Below, piece after piece: positions 7,886-18,520 of a DNA stretch of 64,000 bases; position 1 is the stretch's first letter; every line of letters starts with the position of its first letter. A model generated the notes under the pieces. The model did not search any database. It was not told the origin of the DNA and saw only the letters and a program-made list of their open reading frames with translations. A program made the translations under genes and the position numbers. The DNA is from Rhynchopus sp. YZ270_cl-10. Taxonomy: Eukaryota > Euglenozoa > Diplonemea > Diplonemida > Diplonemidae. The stretch lies in NCBI GenBank assembly GCA_964035575.1, contig OZ037930.1:868001-932000 (forward strand), given 5' to 3'.

Positions 7886-10800
7886 CTACGGAAAACTTGT
7901 TCTCGTTTGTATCATTGGCTTTACTGCTGGGGGCTTAGGCCTCCACGACCCTGAGTCGTACCGCTGGAGGGAGGAGAAGCTCCCGGGGCTGCTGCCTAGG
8001 GATGTATCGGCCCCTGCACCGCCACCGCCACCGCTGCCTATTCCAACCCCACTACCACCACCACTGCCCTCTGCACCAAAGGTAGCAGTGGGGGGGATAC
8101 GGCCGAGGGTGGGTGTATTGCGCCGTTCGGGCGCAGCGTTGCCCATGCCTGCCGACGCAACAATCGACGAGGAGAGCTGGTTCACCTCCTTCCTCTCCGC
8201 CTCTGAGATCAAGACCCGCTCCTTGTTGATCATCTCCCGCGCCCGCCAGCGCTGCGATTCGCTTGCAGAAATGGACATATCTTTGTTCCGATCCATCTGC
8301 GCGCTTTGGCATAAACCTTGGATTTTAGACTGTGCGGTTAGGAGCTTGCTTTCAAGCAATTTGACACGGCTGACTTCGGCACGTTGTGCGTCGATTATGC
8401 GTTCCTTCTCTTGGAGAAGGGTTTGGAGGCGGCGGGTGTCGGAGGAGGAGGAGGAGGAGGAAGAAGGGGGTGCTGCGGAGTCACTGTGGAGGCTGTAGAG
8501 GGCGTCGTTTTGGCGTGCTTCGCGTTGTCTTAGGGCACCGTTTTCCTTCTCAAGGACTTCGAGGCGGGAGCGGATGTGGACTACTTGGTTGCGTAGGGCC
8601 TCGCTAGTGGCGCCTCCATCCCCAAGGGCTCGTTCTGCCCGCTTGCGTCGTTTCTTCTCCCCGCCCAGCTCCTCTCGTGCAGCCTTTAGCTCAGCCCGCT
8701 CTAGCTTGAGCTCCTCAGATTTGTCTTTGCATGCTTCGCGCAGTCGTCGTGTCTCTTCTGCATCAGGTGCAGCAGGGGCAGGTGCTTCAATTTGCTTGCT
8801 TTCAATGAGCTGGGCGACCTGAGGAAGGTTGGTTTTGTAAAAAAAGAAGGGGGGTGATGATTGATTCTGTTTTCAATTCCCAGGGGGTTTTTTGTCTGGG
8901 TCTCCATTGATTACCTCTGGGACTCCGATTTTGGGTGGTTAATTCAATTATCCTTCGGTTGCAAAGGGTTAATACTATGTGGGGTGTGGGGGGAAAATTT
9001 GAAAAAGCTGTTTGTGGACATATTGAAAAAAAAAAGGGGGGGGAGTAGGGGTTGCCAAGCGATGAGTTGTACACCAAACGCCGTGCTGCCTGCGGTGCTG
9101 TTGTATGGTAGTGGTGTGGCGTACCTGCTGGAGAAGTGAAGCATTCTCGGTGGAGAGCGTCTGCACCTGCTGCTGCAGGAGCGTGGCCGTGTGGGTGGCA
9201 TCCGTGCTGGCGGTGTGGGCAGCTTGTCGGACGCTGTGTGGATGGTGGTGTGGTTTTGAAAGAAAAGATAAAGAGCAGTTGAAACTTCCTAAAACGCACC
9301 TCGGTCGGTACGTGAGTGGTCCGCACCGTAAGAGAACGGAGGCGGTTCACAAACCCAGATAAATGCACAAACGACTCACCTTTCATCAACAGACGCAAAT
9401 CACTGCCTCCCCGCTTGATCCATTGAGAAAAAACCCTCCCATGAAAATGATAGCCCAGACTATTACAGAGAAAAGGTACAGAGATGAAAGCCCCTTTCAT
9501 GCTCAAGGATTGCGAGATTTGTGATTTAACTCGGTTTCGGGGTTGTTGTGTCCACTGAAAACATTGATTGATCAGTTGGAGGATAACACAGTACCAACCA
9601 GAAAACAAACCACCCCTATCCGTAACGAATGCCATACCTGGTCAGCTCTGCTCTACACAGCGCTGCGTCCTCCTCACACTGCCGTAGGGCTGTACGTGAA
9701 GCTTCTGCTTCGGCTTCTAGCCGCGTTGCTGTCTCGCTTGCGTCCCCTGCACGCTTCTCCGCAGCTTGAAGCTCTTGCTCGAGGGCCTTCGCCTTGCTGC
9801 GTTTGCGGTGGTCCGCCTTCTGCGACTCGCCCAATGCTTCTGCCAATGTCCGCTGTGCTTCTGCAAGCCGCTGCTCGTACTCCCTGATGCGGTCCTCGTA
9901 GGTTGCCTTCTCTGCAGCCTCCGTGGAGCGGCTGGACAGCTGCGCACGCAACGCAGCCACCTCGTCTTCTGCAGTCACGGACCGTCGTCGCTCCTTCTCC
10001 GTCACCTCCGACGCCTCTGCCAGCTGCTTCAACACGCCATCGATCTTCTCCTGAGCCGCCTTCTGTGCAGTTTCAAACTCCGTTTCCTTCTCGTCTTGCA
10101 GTGATTTGAGTCGTTCCAACTCTGCCTGCGCGTCTTCGTGGCCCTTCTCGGAGAGTGTCTTGTGCTGTGCAGATTCGGTGCTCAGCTTTTCAATGCGTTT
10201 TTTGAGGCGGTCGTTCTCCTTCGCACGCTCGTCAGTGAGCTTGGTGAGGGTTGTGAGCTGCGTTTCTAAGGTTTCCATCTGGCGCTGTCGTTTGTTCGAT
10301 TCGGCTTCAAGCTTTTCAAACTTGCCGTCCTCGACGTCCAACGCATCCTTCTTCTGCCGCAGCGAAGACTTCGCCCCACGAAGCTCTGCCTCAAGGTTCG
10401 TAACCCGCTGCTCCAGGCGCTTCGCCTGTTCCGCCTTTTGCTCTGTCTTTTTTTCCTGCTCCTTCACCTCCTTCTTTGCCTTTGCCGCAGCAGCGCTGTC
10501 CCTATCCCGCTCCTTCTCTACCCGCTGTAGTGTCGTTTGCTTTGTGGACAACTCTTTTTTTGCGGCTTCTGCGGCAGTGGTTGCCGTGGCCAATTCGTCG
10601 CTGAGTGCTTTTGCGTCTTTGTGGAGGCGTTTCAGCTCTGCGGCAGACGCCTTTGCACCGTCGACTTCGCTGCGCAAGGCGGCGACGGTGTCACGCAGCT
10701 GCACTGCTTCGGCAGCTTCGTCTTCCAAGCCTGCGAGCTGTGCTTCGTAGAGTGCGTTGCGTGTGTGCAGGTCTGCTAGCTTGAGGTCGAAGTCGTTTGA

Positions 10801-12117
10801 CTGGAGGGTCATCGCTACTTCGCGAGCATGGACGCGGATGTGGACCTGGGTGTCGACGTCGCTGTCGTCGTTGGGTGGTGGGTCTGGGAGGCCGGTAGGG
10901 AGGTCGAGCGTGCCGTCGTTTTTGGAGGGTCGTGTTGTTGCGTCCCAAGTGCCGTCAAAACGATAGCCATTGATGAACATCGACCCCTTCCCACACACAA
11001 CCCCCGCCCCCCACCGCCCAATGTACTGCTGCACCCCGTCGCGGGAGACCAAGAAGTCGCCCTCCATGCGGCCCTTCACCCATTGCCCGGAGTACACTTC
11101 GTTGGTGGTGTGGACGTGGAACTCGCCTTTGCCGTGGCGTTTGTCCTGCAGCCATTCGCCAGAGTATGTGTTCTTGTTCGGGAAGGTGTATTCACCATAG
11201 CCAGACCTGCAGTCTTCGACCCAGCCCCCGGTGTAGCTGAAGCCGTTTCCAAAGCAGTATTTCCCCTGTCCGTGCATCTTGTCGCCAAGCCATTCGCCTT
11301 CGTAGCTGTCGCCGTTCGCGTATTTCATGACACCATGCCCGCATTTGACGTTGTTCTGGTAGTGCCCTGTGAAGCAGTTTCCGTTGGTGAAGATGTCCGT
11401 CCCTTTGCCATGCTTTTTGTCTTCACACCACCCACCTTCATAACGATCCCCTGAAGGGAAGACGAGCACACCTTCGCCATGCCGCATATTGTTTGCCCAC
11501 TCCCCATCGAAAACGAGGCCGTCTGTGCACGTAAGTTTTCCTTTGCCTTCTCGTTTGTCGGCTTTGAACTGCCCTTCGTATTTGTTGCCGTTTGCGTAGC
11601 GGGTTAGCCCTCGCCCCTCCATTCGGCCTTCATGCCATTCCCCGCTGTAGAGGTCCCCGCAGATCCAGTGGTAGTCACCAAACCCATGGCGTTTGTCTTT
11701 GATGAAGTCGCCTTCGTATTTGTTGCCGTTTGCGAAGGTGTAGCAGCCGTTGCCGTGCTTCTGGTCGTCCTGGAACTCACCTTCGTATCGGTCGCCTTCT
11801 GTGCCGTACGTGAACACACCGTGCCCGGTCATGCGGCCCCCCTTCCACTCACCGACATAGCGGTTTCCATTCGGCCAGGTCAACACCCCGTTCCCCTCGC
11901 GCTTCCCCTGAGCATTGACCCCCCCTTCATAACGCTCGCCCTTCAACCCAGTGACCAAAGTGGTCGACTGTTTGTCCCTCGCCTGCCCGCCGCTGTCTCC
12001 TCGAGAGGCATTAAGGCTTGCGTTTGACCCTGTGCGGGAAGGCGGGTTGGTGCTGGGTTGTGACTTCTTTGCAGGCGCATTAGACCCACGTCGTGACGTA
12101 AAACTCCCCTTTTTCAT
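7886..12117 (-). CDS. MORN-repeat coiled-coil protein (three exons)
   Basis: Exons 12117-9638, 9233-9125 and 8818-7886 join in frame (2480+109+933 nt) to give 1173 aa. Donors are AG/GTATGG and CAG/GTACGC; acceptors are ACACAG and CCTCAG. A basic Ser/Pro-rich N terminus (MKKGSFTSRRGSN) is followed by about 14-15 MORN repeats of the KYEGEW...RHGxG type (residues about 60-400). Then comes a long Ala/Glu/Lys/Arg coiled coil across all three exons (about 440-1090) and a Gly/Ser/Pro-rich tail. MORN proteins commonly act as membrane- or cytoskeleton-associated scaffolds, in protists often at flagellar or basal structures. A scaffold role here is inferred. An ATG-less extension upstream to 12312 is open but lies in pyrimidine-rich leader, so ATG 12117 is preferred. 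Introns are 404 and 306 nt. Confidence 0.85.
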
Positions 12118-13550
12118 GCCCCCTCCCCAAGGGGAAGAGGAGGAAGGGAGAGGAGGAAGGGTAGGAGGAGGTGTACGGTGGGCTTCTGTGGGTGTGGAAA
12201 TGAAGGTAAAAAAGTGAAGTTGATAGTGAAAAAAGATATGAATTGAAATACAAATAACCGTGTTCTGGGTGGCGTACCCTCTGGTAAAACGGAAACAGAG
12301 CAATCGGCGCATGATTGAGGGACCCCTTCATCCAAATAGACTGTATAAAAGGAAAGGGGGGGAGTGGGGTGTAGTTATTATGCTGGGCTCTTTCTTTCCT
12401 AAACCAGGACCTCTGTTCTTTTCTTTGAAGTTTCTTTCTTTGTTTCTTTCTTTTTCTTCGAAAACTTGGTTGTGTAGTGTGTGTAGACACAAGGGGGGAT
12501 GAGCTCCACTTTTTTTTTTGTCATTTTTTGAAAACTTAGTTGTATTAGTGTAGCCACCCTAGAGTGTGTGCTCCACTATTATTTTTTTCTTTGATTGCTG
12601 CATCGACAAGCACCTTAAGTATTCAGTTACAGCCCGCCTACCACAGGTCCTTCAGTGCTAGGAGCTTCTATTCTACAGAAGCAAAACCGTACAAGACGAT
12701 GCGAAAGTGCTTTGGACAAGCTCTCCCGTACCCGCTGTTTCATGCTGCATAATTATGAGCTACAAAGTTATTTTTAAATAGGAATGTATCGACAACCACC
12801 TGCCGAGGTAGGCTTTGTTCACAGCGCCCACCCGAAAGGCTAATTGTACTCAGAAGATATACCGTATTCGTACAAATTATCGACCGTACTAATTGTTCGA
12901 CCGTAAATGTGTTTGACCGTAATAATGTTCGACCTTTTCAGGATTTTATTAGAAGTTCGACCTGTTTTGCGGTCGAACATCAGTACAGTACTGATAGACC
13001 GCACTAATGTTCGACCGTAAAAATGTTTGACCTTTTCAGGATTTTCCTGGAAGTTTGACCTTTTCTACGGTCGAACATATTTACGATGACTGGTAGACGC
13101 AGATCGTACTTCAACTCAAAAAAAAAAAGGGAAAAAGAAAAAAGGTGGAAAAGTATGAATGCATTTAGTGTTGGTGTGTGTGAAGCAAAGCGAAGCAAAG
13201 CGAAGCAAAGTGAAGCAAACACGTGCCTTTGTTTTCCGTTTTTTCAACTTACCTTCCTTCACCCCCCCTGTAAGGGTAACCGTAGGTGAAGTAAGGTATA
13301 GTATTGAAATCGATGTGGGGGGGGGAAAGGGTCAATTTTACAAAACCAGATTTTGAGGAAAATTTTAGCTGAAAATGGGCCCCACGTATAAGGAACCGGG
13401 CTCATATTTCTCAAAATTTAAGTGGTCAAAAAATTGTCCAATTTTCGAGATTGACCCCACCACTGCACGGGCGGAGCCCAAAAATGCAAACAAGGACCCT
13501 TTTTAATTTGTTCTCTTGAAATGTGTAATTTCATGTTTTCGCGAAAAAAA
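12118..13550. other. gene-free spacer with R2 copies and GTTCGACC motif cluster
   Basis: Pyrimidine-rich leader of the MORN gene, two R2 copies, an R8-type piece (TATCGACAACCACCTGCC at about 12790) and a cluster of GTTCGACC words at 12880-13080. No gene recognised. Confidence 0.6.
12880..13080. repeat. clustered GTTCGACC / GGTCGAAC words
   Basis: At least nine copies of (G)TTCGACC or TTTGACC in direct and inverted orientation lie in 200 bp. They include two diverged copies of a longer unit (ACCTTTTCAGGATTTT...GAAGTT) and a palindromic AGTACAGTACT at the centre. It could be a decayed transposon end or a protein-binding array. Confidence 0.6.
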
Positions 13551-13639
13551 TTACAACTGATCCCTACAAGGGTTGAAGGAAGGTGGTTGAAAACAACAGT
13601 AACAACAAGGACAAGTAATTGCTAAGGAAAAACGGGTGT

Positions 13640-13950
13640 GCTGTGGAAAACTCCGCGCGATTTTCGAAACCACCGTAGCATCCTGGCGATTTGCTGGAGG
13701 TGCTGATGCGCCTGGTGTGATCGATGTGTTGTAGTCTGTGCATTCTGTGTTCCTTCCGCACTGCTCCAACGACGACGACAATGTGGGGAGCCTGTGGACA
13801 AAAACGAGCTGGAACACGCCGAGCCTGCCGAGCCGACGTCCAACAACGCTATCGAGCAGATGGTGCTGGACGAAGAGGACAGCCCCCCCTTCTTGAACGT
13901 TTCAGATGCTGGCGTCTCAGTGGGTCTGGCAGCTTACGAAGAGCGTTAGC
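13640..13950 (+). pseudogene. coding remnant of unknown family
   Basis: A GC-rich island with strong codon bias on the plus strand. The clearest part (about 13760-13948) encodes an acidic C-terminal tail with EPVDKNELEHAEPAEP and SPPFLNVSDAG before a stop. The preceding sequence also looks coding but does not stay in one frame, and no start or splice solution was found. It may be a decayed gene or a transposon-borne fragment. Its orientation is opposite to every host gene here. Confidence 0.35.
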
Positions 13951-14099
13951 ACACCTGCAGAAGAGCAGAATGCTGGGCGTGTTGTAGATTATTTCTACAG
14001 GATGGAGTTCCACATCACACCCCGTTTTTTTTCCGATAGCAATTACTTGTTTTTTTTTGAAAACTTGGTTGTATTAGTGTAGACACCCCCGAGGATGAA

Positions 14100-16340
14100 C
14101 TCCACTATAAGTTTTTTGTTATGCCAAAGCGCTGCCAATCTTTTCTTAGTACTGGTACGCTCTTCTTTTTGAGCAGCGAGGGGGAGGAAAGTAAAAGTGA
14201 AGTTATTAATGCAGGCACCTCCGACTGACCCACGTACGATGCCAGCCATCCGGATGAAAGCACAAGTACCCTGCGGCCAACAACAGAAGATGTAAAAAGG
14301 AAACCTAATGACTGGCCCGTACCGTAAGAGAACGAGGGCGGTTCACAACCGCTCGACAGCCGGCGGCCCACCTTCCGTTGAAGAGTTGTGAGCTTACAGG
14401 TACTGCAGTTCGCTGCACCCAACGCTTGATGCACGATAGTCTACACAAGAGAGCAGAAACCCAAAAACACAAAAAGGGGTGGGCGGGGGGGTCACAACAT
14501 CTCTCTCTTGGCGCCCCATGCTGTACCGACAGTTGGGCCTCACCCTTTCTCTTAGGGATATACATGGACGTCCTTACAGGCAGCACACCGTAACCCAAAG
14601 GCGTGGCAGAGAGACTCCGTAGAGCGACTCTGGCCTGACCGCTGGCCATTTATGCTCCGGGTGCGAGCACCCATCATAGCATAGGGGGGCCAGCCTGACC
14701 CAGCATTTATATACCCTGCCAGGGTGAACTTGCATAAAAGAGGGCAGGGGCGTTTAGACCCTGAGGACTAGGGGAAGTCCCGCATACCCCAACAGAAAGA
14801 CAAAGGCTATGCACTGGTGAAAAAGGAGAGGCAGGGTTTGCTGAAAAACAAAAAGACCCTGAAGGCACAAAAACGCCCCGCATACCCCTCCTCGCCTCCT
14901 GTTTTGTAATCTCTCAGGTAGGAGACATCGGTTCGAGCGGTCAACACCTTCATAGAGTTTCTGGAGGAACGGACCCCCGGATGCAATTAAAGGTCCAGCC
15001 CAGGACCAATTAGTAAAAACCGATAGGGAGAAAAAAGGAGGGTTGATAAAGCATTGCATCTCGCTGTCAGATGCAGACGGGGGCAAGCACAATGTGGATC
15101 CGATGCTTTCCCTCTGGGGTTTGTGATGTCATTTTCCTTGGGTAAGAGTCCTTCTTTCACTTTGGGACACACTGTAGTCAGGGAAGGGAAGACGGAAGAT
15201 GGGGGAGATAAATAACGCAACGAATACAAACCAGAAGAAAGAAACAAAGAAACGAAGAAAAGAAGAGAATTTTATGGTTTGATTTCTTTCATATTTTTTT
15301 GTTGTGACCTTCGAACAATCACCTCAAAATTCCCACCTTGGGGGGGTAACTTAGGGTCTGTACTCAATCTTGGCCGAAGCCTTTTTTGTACTGCAGAAGG
15401 GGGGGAAAAAATGGTCGTCCTCCCCTTAAGAGCAGCTTTCATGAAAAATGGGCCTTCCAGGGGCAGCCTTCGCATAGGTGCTTTTTCAGCGCTTTTTTTT
15501 GAAAACTTTTTTTTTTGAAACCTTTCTTTTACCATTCCTTCAAAGGAACAGAGCAATGTACGGTTCTGGAATCCTCCAAGAAAATGGAGTCGGCGGGGGG
15601 TTAAAGAAGAAGGTTTCCCTCAAATGTGCACACAACCGGCAAAAAAGGGGGCCGTCACTTCATTGCAAATAACATTGTTTTTCCAAATGGTACACTCTAA
15701 TACTGTTTGTCCCGTTGAAAAAAATCTTTGTTGGTGCTAGTACGGTGTCCACTAAATACCTTTTTCTCGATATACCGTATCCTCCCCTCTCCCCCTCTTC
15801 CCCATAAAAAATAAAGAAAGATGCAGCACGTTTTTACAAATGCACTGTTAATTGCTTGGGGTGGTTGTGCAGTACACAGAAGGATCTGGGTGGGGGTCCT
15901 TTTGTTATAAAAAAGGGGGGGGGAAAGGGATGACAGCCTGACCCACTAAGTTTGGCTTTTGGACAGTATGGGCCTAAAACGTTCAAAAAGAAAGACAGTT
16001 CAGACCCAGGAAGTGGTGATGGTACTATCTACAAAGCCTTCTCAACAGTGTACCTTAAAAAAAAATGTTTGATTATAGACTACTAGTGAGCAGCGACAAT
16101 TTTTCTTCGCAGAATCCTTAAAAGGGAGCAAATAGAAGATTGATGTACCTTTGAAAATGAAAGAAGAATAAATGTGTACATCGCCAGCGAGTATTGGGTA
16201 CTGACACGCCGGCCTCCTCTCTCCCTTTCTCTCTCAGTAACCCGCTTTAGCGGAGCAACTTCGCTGGGTGAGGAGGATGTCGATGGTAGATTTGTAAGAT
16301 TACTACGTCTTTTTTTTTTTTTTGGTTTAATTTTGATCAG
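14100..16340. other. gene-free, repeat-bearing stretch
   Basis: Contains an R9 repeat (14203-14270, shared with 21383-21450: GGCACCTCCGACTGACCCAC and CCAGCCATCCGGATGAAAGC) and a piece (14317-14345) shared with intron 1 of the MORN gene (9325-9350). A GC-richer 14280-14980 has open frames on both strands but no convincing protein. The rest is low complexity. Confidence 0.5.
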
Positions 16341-16595
16341 GGCATTATATAGGTTTCGGGGGTTTTCGCTGAAACTCGGTCAAAACTCGGTCGAGCCCGG
16401 GCGCGCTTCGCGCGCCCGGGTCCCCACCTTAGCTCAAGTTGGGGGCCTCCGGCGGAATGTGAGAATTCCTCGGAGTTCGGCACTTCATTTATATTTGTGC
16501 CAGGCACACGTGGTACACGAATTATCAGTAACCTCAGTACATTCACAAAAGAAACGGCGGTCATGGCACCCAAGCGAAGCCACGGTACGCAACAT
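16340..16595. repeat. older dispersed repeat (copy 2, split by insertion)
   Basis: Counterpart of 1840-2160. It runs into GCCACGGTACGCAACAT, where the double hAT-like element is inserted, and resumes at 18226. A sequence like the uninterrupted site (GCCACGGTACGCAACATTTC) is present at about 18337-18356 and, inverted, near 1425-1450. Confidence 0.65.
16588..16595. repeat. 8-bp target-site duplication, left copy
   Basis: CGCAACAT immediately precedes the CAGGGCGTTCGC end at 16596. The same 8 bases follow the far end at 18226-18233. Eight-base duplications are the hallmark of hAT-superfamily insertion. Confidence 0.8.
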
Positions 16596-17339
16596 CAGGG
16601 CGTTCGCTATCGCCATCGTTTTTTCCTGATCGTGGCGAAATGCCAAAAAACCCGAAATTTTTGCTTTTTTACTAGTGCTTAAAATAGGTCAAAAAAAAAA
16701 ATTTTCCGCCGGAGAGAAGCTAGTTCGTGGGGGGTGAATCCCTGGTGCTGAGTGATCAAAAAAAATTGCGATTTGCGCGTGATCCCTTCCCCAGGACTAA
16801 AACCAGCAAAACGATGGAGAATTTCATCAATCCCCCCTCACTGAGGGTTCTCTTTGTGCTGTTTAATCGAACAGATGTACAAGAGAGAAGCATCCGTCAT
16901 ATGAGACTTCATCCTTATTTTGATTATTTTCAATAAACTAACCCGTCTCTCTGCCTCCACCAAGGTTGAAGATAGAGTTGACACGAGTAGTGACACCTTC
17001 TATAACAGGGGGTACGGGACACCTTCAGCTGACTGCAGGATTGAGGAGCGAGCGGGAGTGCTGGGGAAACTTCCTCTCACGGCAGGCGGGTTTGCGGATG
17101 ATTTTGAGTACAGTGGACACCCCTCTGCGACCCCCCCTCCGGGGGGGTCTACAGGGTGGTGGGGAGAAATCTCTCTCTCTTTTTTTTTTTTTTCCCCCCT
17201 TTTTTTTTTTTTATTTATTTATTTATACAGGGTTTCGCCCCGGTGGGGCGAAGCCCTGGGGCGAAATAAAATGTCATTTTTTCAGGAAAAGATTTTTTTA
17301 ACGAAAAAAAATATTTTTCGCCCCGGGGCGAACGCCCTG
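16596..17339. mobile_element. non-autonomous hAT-like element, copy A
   Basis: 744 bp bounded by 12-bp terminal inverted repeats CAGGGCGTTCGC ... GCGAACGCCCTG. The interior has no transposase. It carries GCCGGAGAGAAGCTAGTTCG, CTCACGGCAGGCGGGTTTGC and a subterminal hairpin GGTTTCGCCCCGGTGGGGCG. It is in direct orientation with copy B and nearly collinear with it. Confidence 0.8.
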
Positions 17340-17470
17340 TTCACAAGTGTTTTTGAGGCCTGCTCACTACACCCTAGGTACCCTTCTGAGACCAAAAAGT
17401 CAAAAAAAGCATGAATTGGGCTGTTTTGAGCATCTAGAGTTTATTCCCCAGCCATTTTCTGTACCACCAG

Positions 17471-18225
17471 CAGGGCGTTCGCTATCGCCATCGTTTTTTC
17501 CTGATCGTGGCGAAATGCCAAAAACCCTTAAATTTTTGCTTTTTTACTAGTGCTTAAAATAGCCGGTCAAAAATTTTTTTCCGCCGGAGAGAAGCTAGTT
17601 CGTGGGGGGTGAATCCCTGGTACTGAGTGGTCAGAAAAAATTTGCGATTTGCGCGTGTTCCCTTCCCCAGCACAAGTGCTATTACAGCTGAACTTTCCTG
17701 ATACTAAAACCAGCAAAACGATGGAGAATTTCATCAATCCCCCCTCACTGAGGGTCTCTTTGTGTTGTTTAATCAAACAGATGTACAAGAGAGAGGCATC
17801 TGTCATATGAGACTTCATCCTTAGTTTGCTTATTTTCAATAAACTAAAACGTCTCTCTGCCGTTGAAGGTACAGTTGACACGACTAGTGACACCTTCTAT
17901 AACAGGGGGTACGGGGCACCTTCAGCAGACTGCAGGATTGAGGAGCGAGCGGGAGTGCTGGGGAAACTTCCTCTCACGGCAGGCGGGTTTGCGGAACAGT
18001 GGACACCCCTCTGCGACCCCCCCTCCGGGGGGGTCGACAGGGTGGTGGGGAGAAATCTCTCTCTCTTTTTTTTTTTTACCCCCCTTTTTTATTTATTTAT
18101 TTATTTATTTATACAGGGTTTCGCCCCGGTGGGGCGAAGCCCTGGGGCGAAATAAAATGTCATTTTTTCAGGAAAAGATTTTTTTAACGAAAAAAAATTT
18201 TTTTCGCCCCGGGGCGAACGCCCTG
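17471..18225. mobile_element. non-autonomous hAT-like element, copy B
   Basis: 755 bp, with the same 12-bp terminal inverted repeats as copy A and close identity over the whole length apart from small indels. It is separated from copy A by a 131-bp unique spacer (17340-17470). No 8-bp duplication brackets A or B alone; only the outer ends of the pair share CGCAACAT. Confidence 0.8.
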
Positions 18226-18233
18226 CGCAACAT
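18226..18233. repeat. 8-bp target-site duplication, right copy
   Basis: CGCAACAT directly after ...CGAACGCCCTG, identical to 16588-16595. Confidence 0.8.
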
Positions 18234-18385
18234 TTCTAAAAAATGTTGACATAAATGTCACTGTCGTTGGTAATTATCGTCAGTTTCCGTAAATTTTACT
18301 TCCATATTTTGCTGAAACAAAAGTTTCTGGCGAAGCCACGGTACGCAACATTTCAAAAAAAATGCGCAGAAGGGTGGCTGCAAGC

Positions 18386-18520
18386 TTGCGCCGCAGGCGC
18401 ACGGTACGCTACTTTTATTATTTCGTCGTGCTGCATGCTTCGTTTTCCTTCGGCGTTTGACCAATCGAGTCGCGTTCTGGCTGTGACGGGGTCACTTTGT
18501 TCATGAGGCCATTTCTGGTC
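18386..18520 (-). repeat. VPCACGA-encoding dispersed repeat, inverted copy
   Basis: Reverse-complement match to 188-320, including GCGCCGCAGGCGCACGGTAC and TGGCTGTGACGGGGTCAC. The minus-strand frame reads SDPVTARTRLDWSNAEGK and VAYRAPAAQ. Confidence 0.65.

Noticed and set aside
14305-14649. Minus-strand ORF with a Cys-rich segment
   Set aside because: Lies over repeats shared with the MORN-gene intron; composition is not protein-like and no splice support was found.
14700-14735. TATATAAATGC-like promoter on the minus strand
   Set aside because: No gene downstream on that strand.
16596-18225. Long terminal repeats of a retroelement (two about 750-bp direct copies)
   Set aside because: Each copy has CAGGG-type terminal inverted repeats and the pair has an 8-bp target duplication. 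The spacer is 131 bp without coding, so a hAT-like pair fits better.
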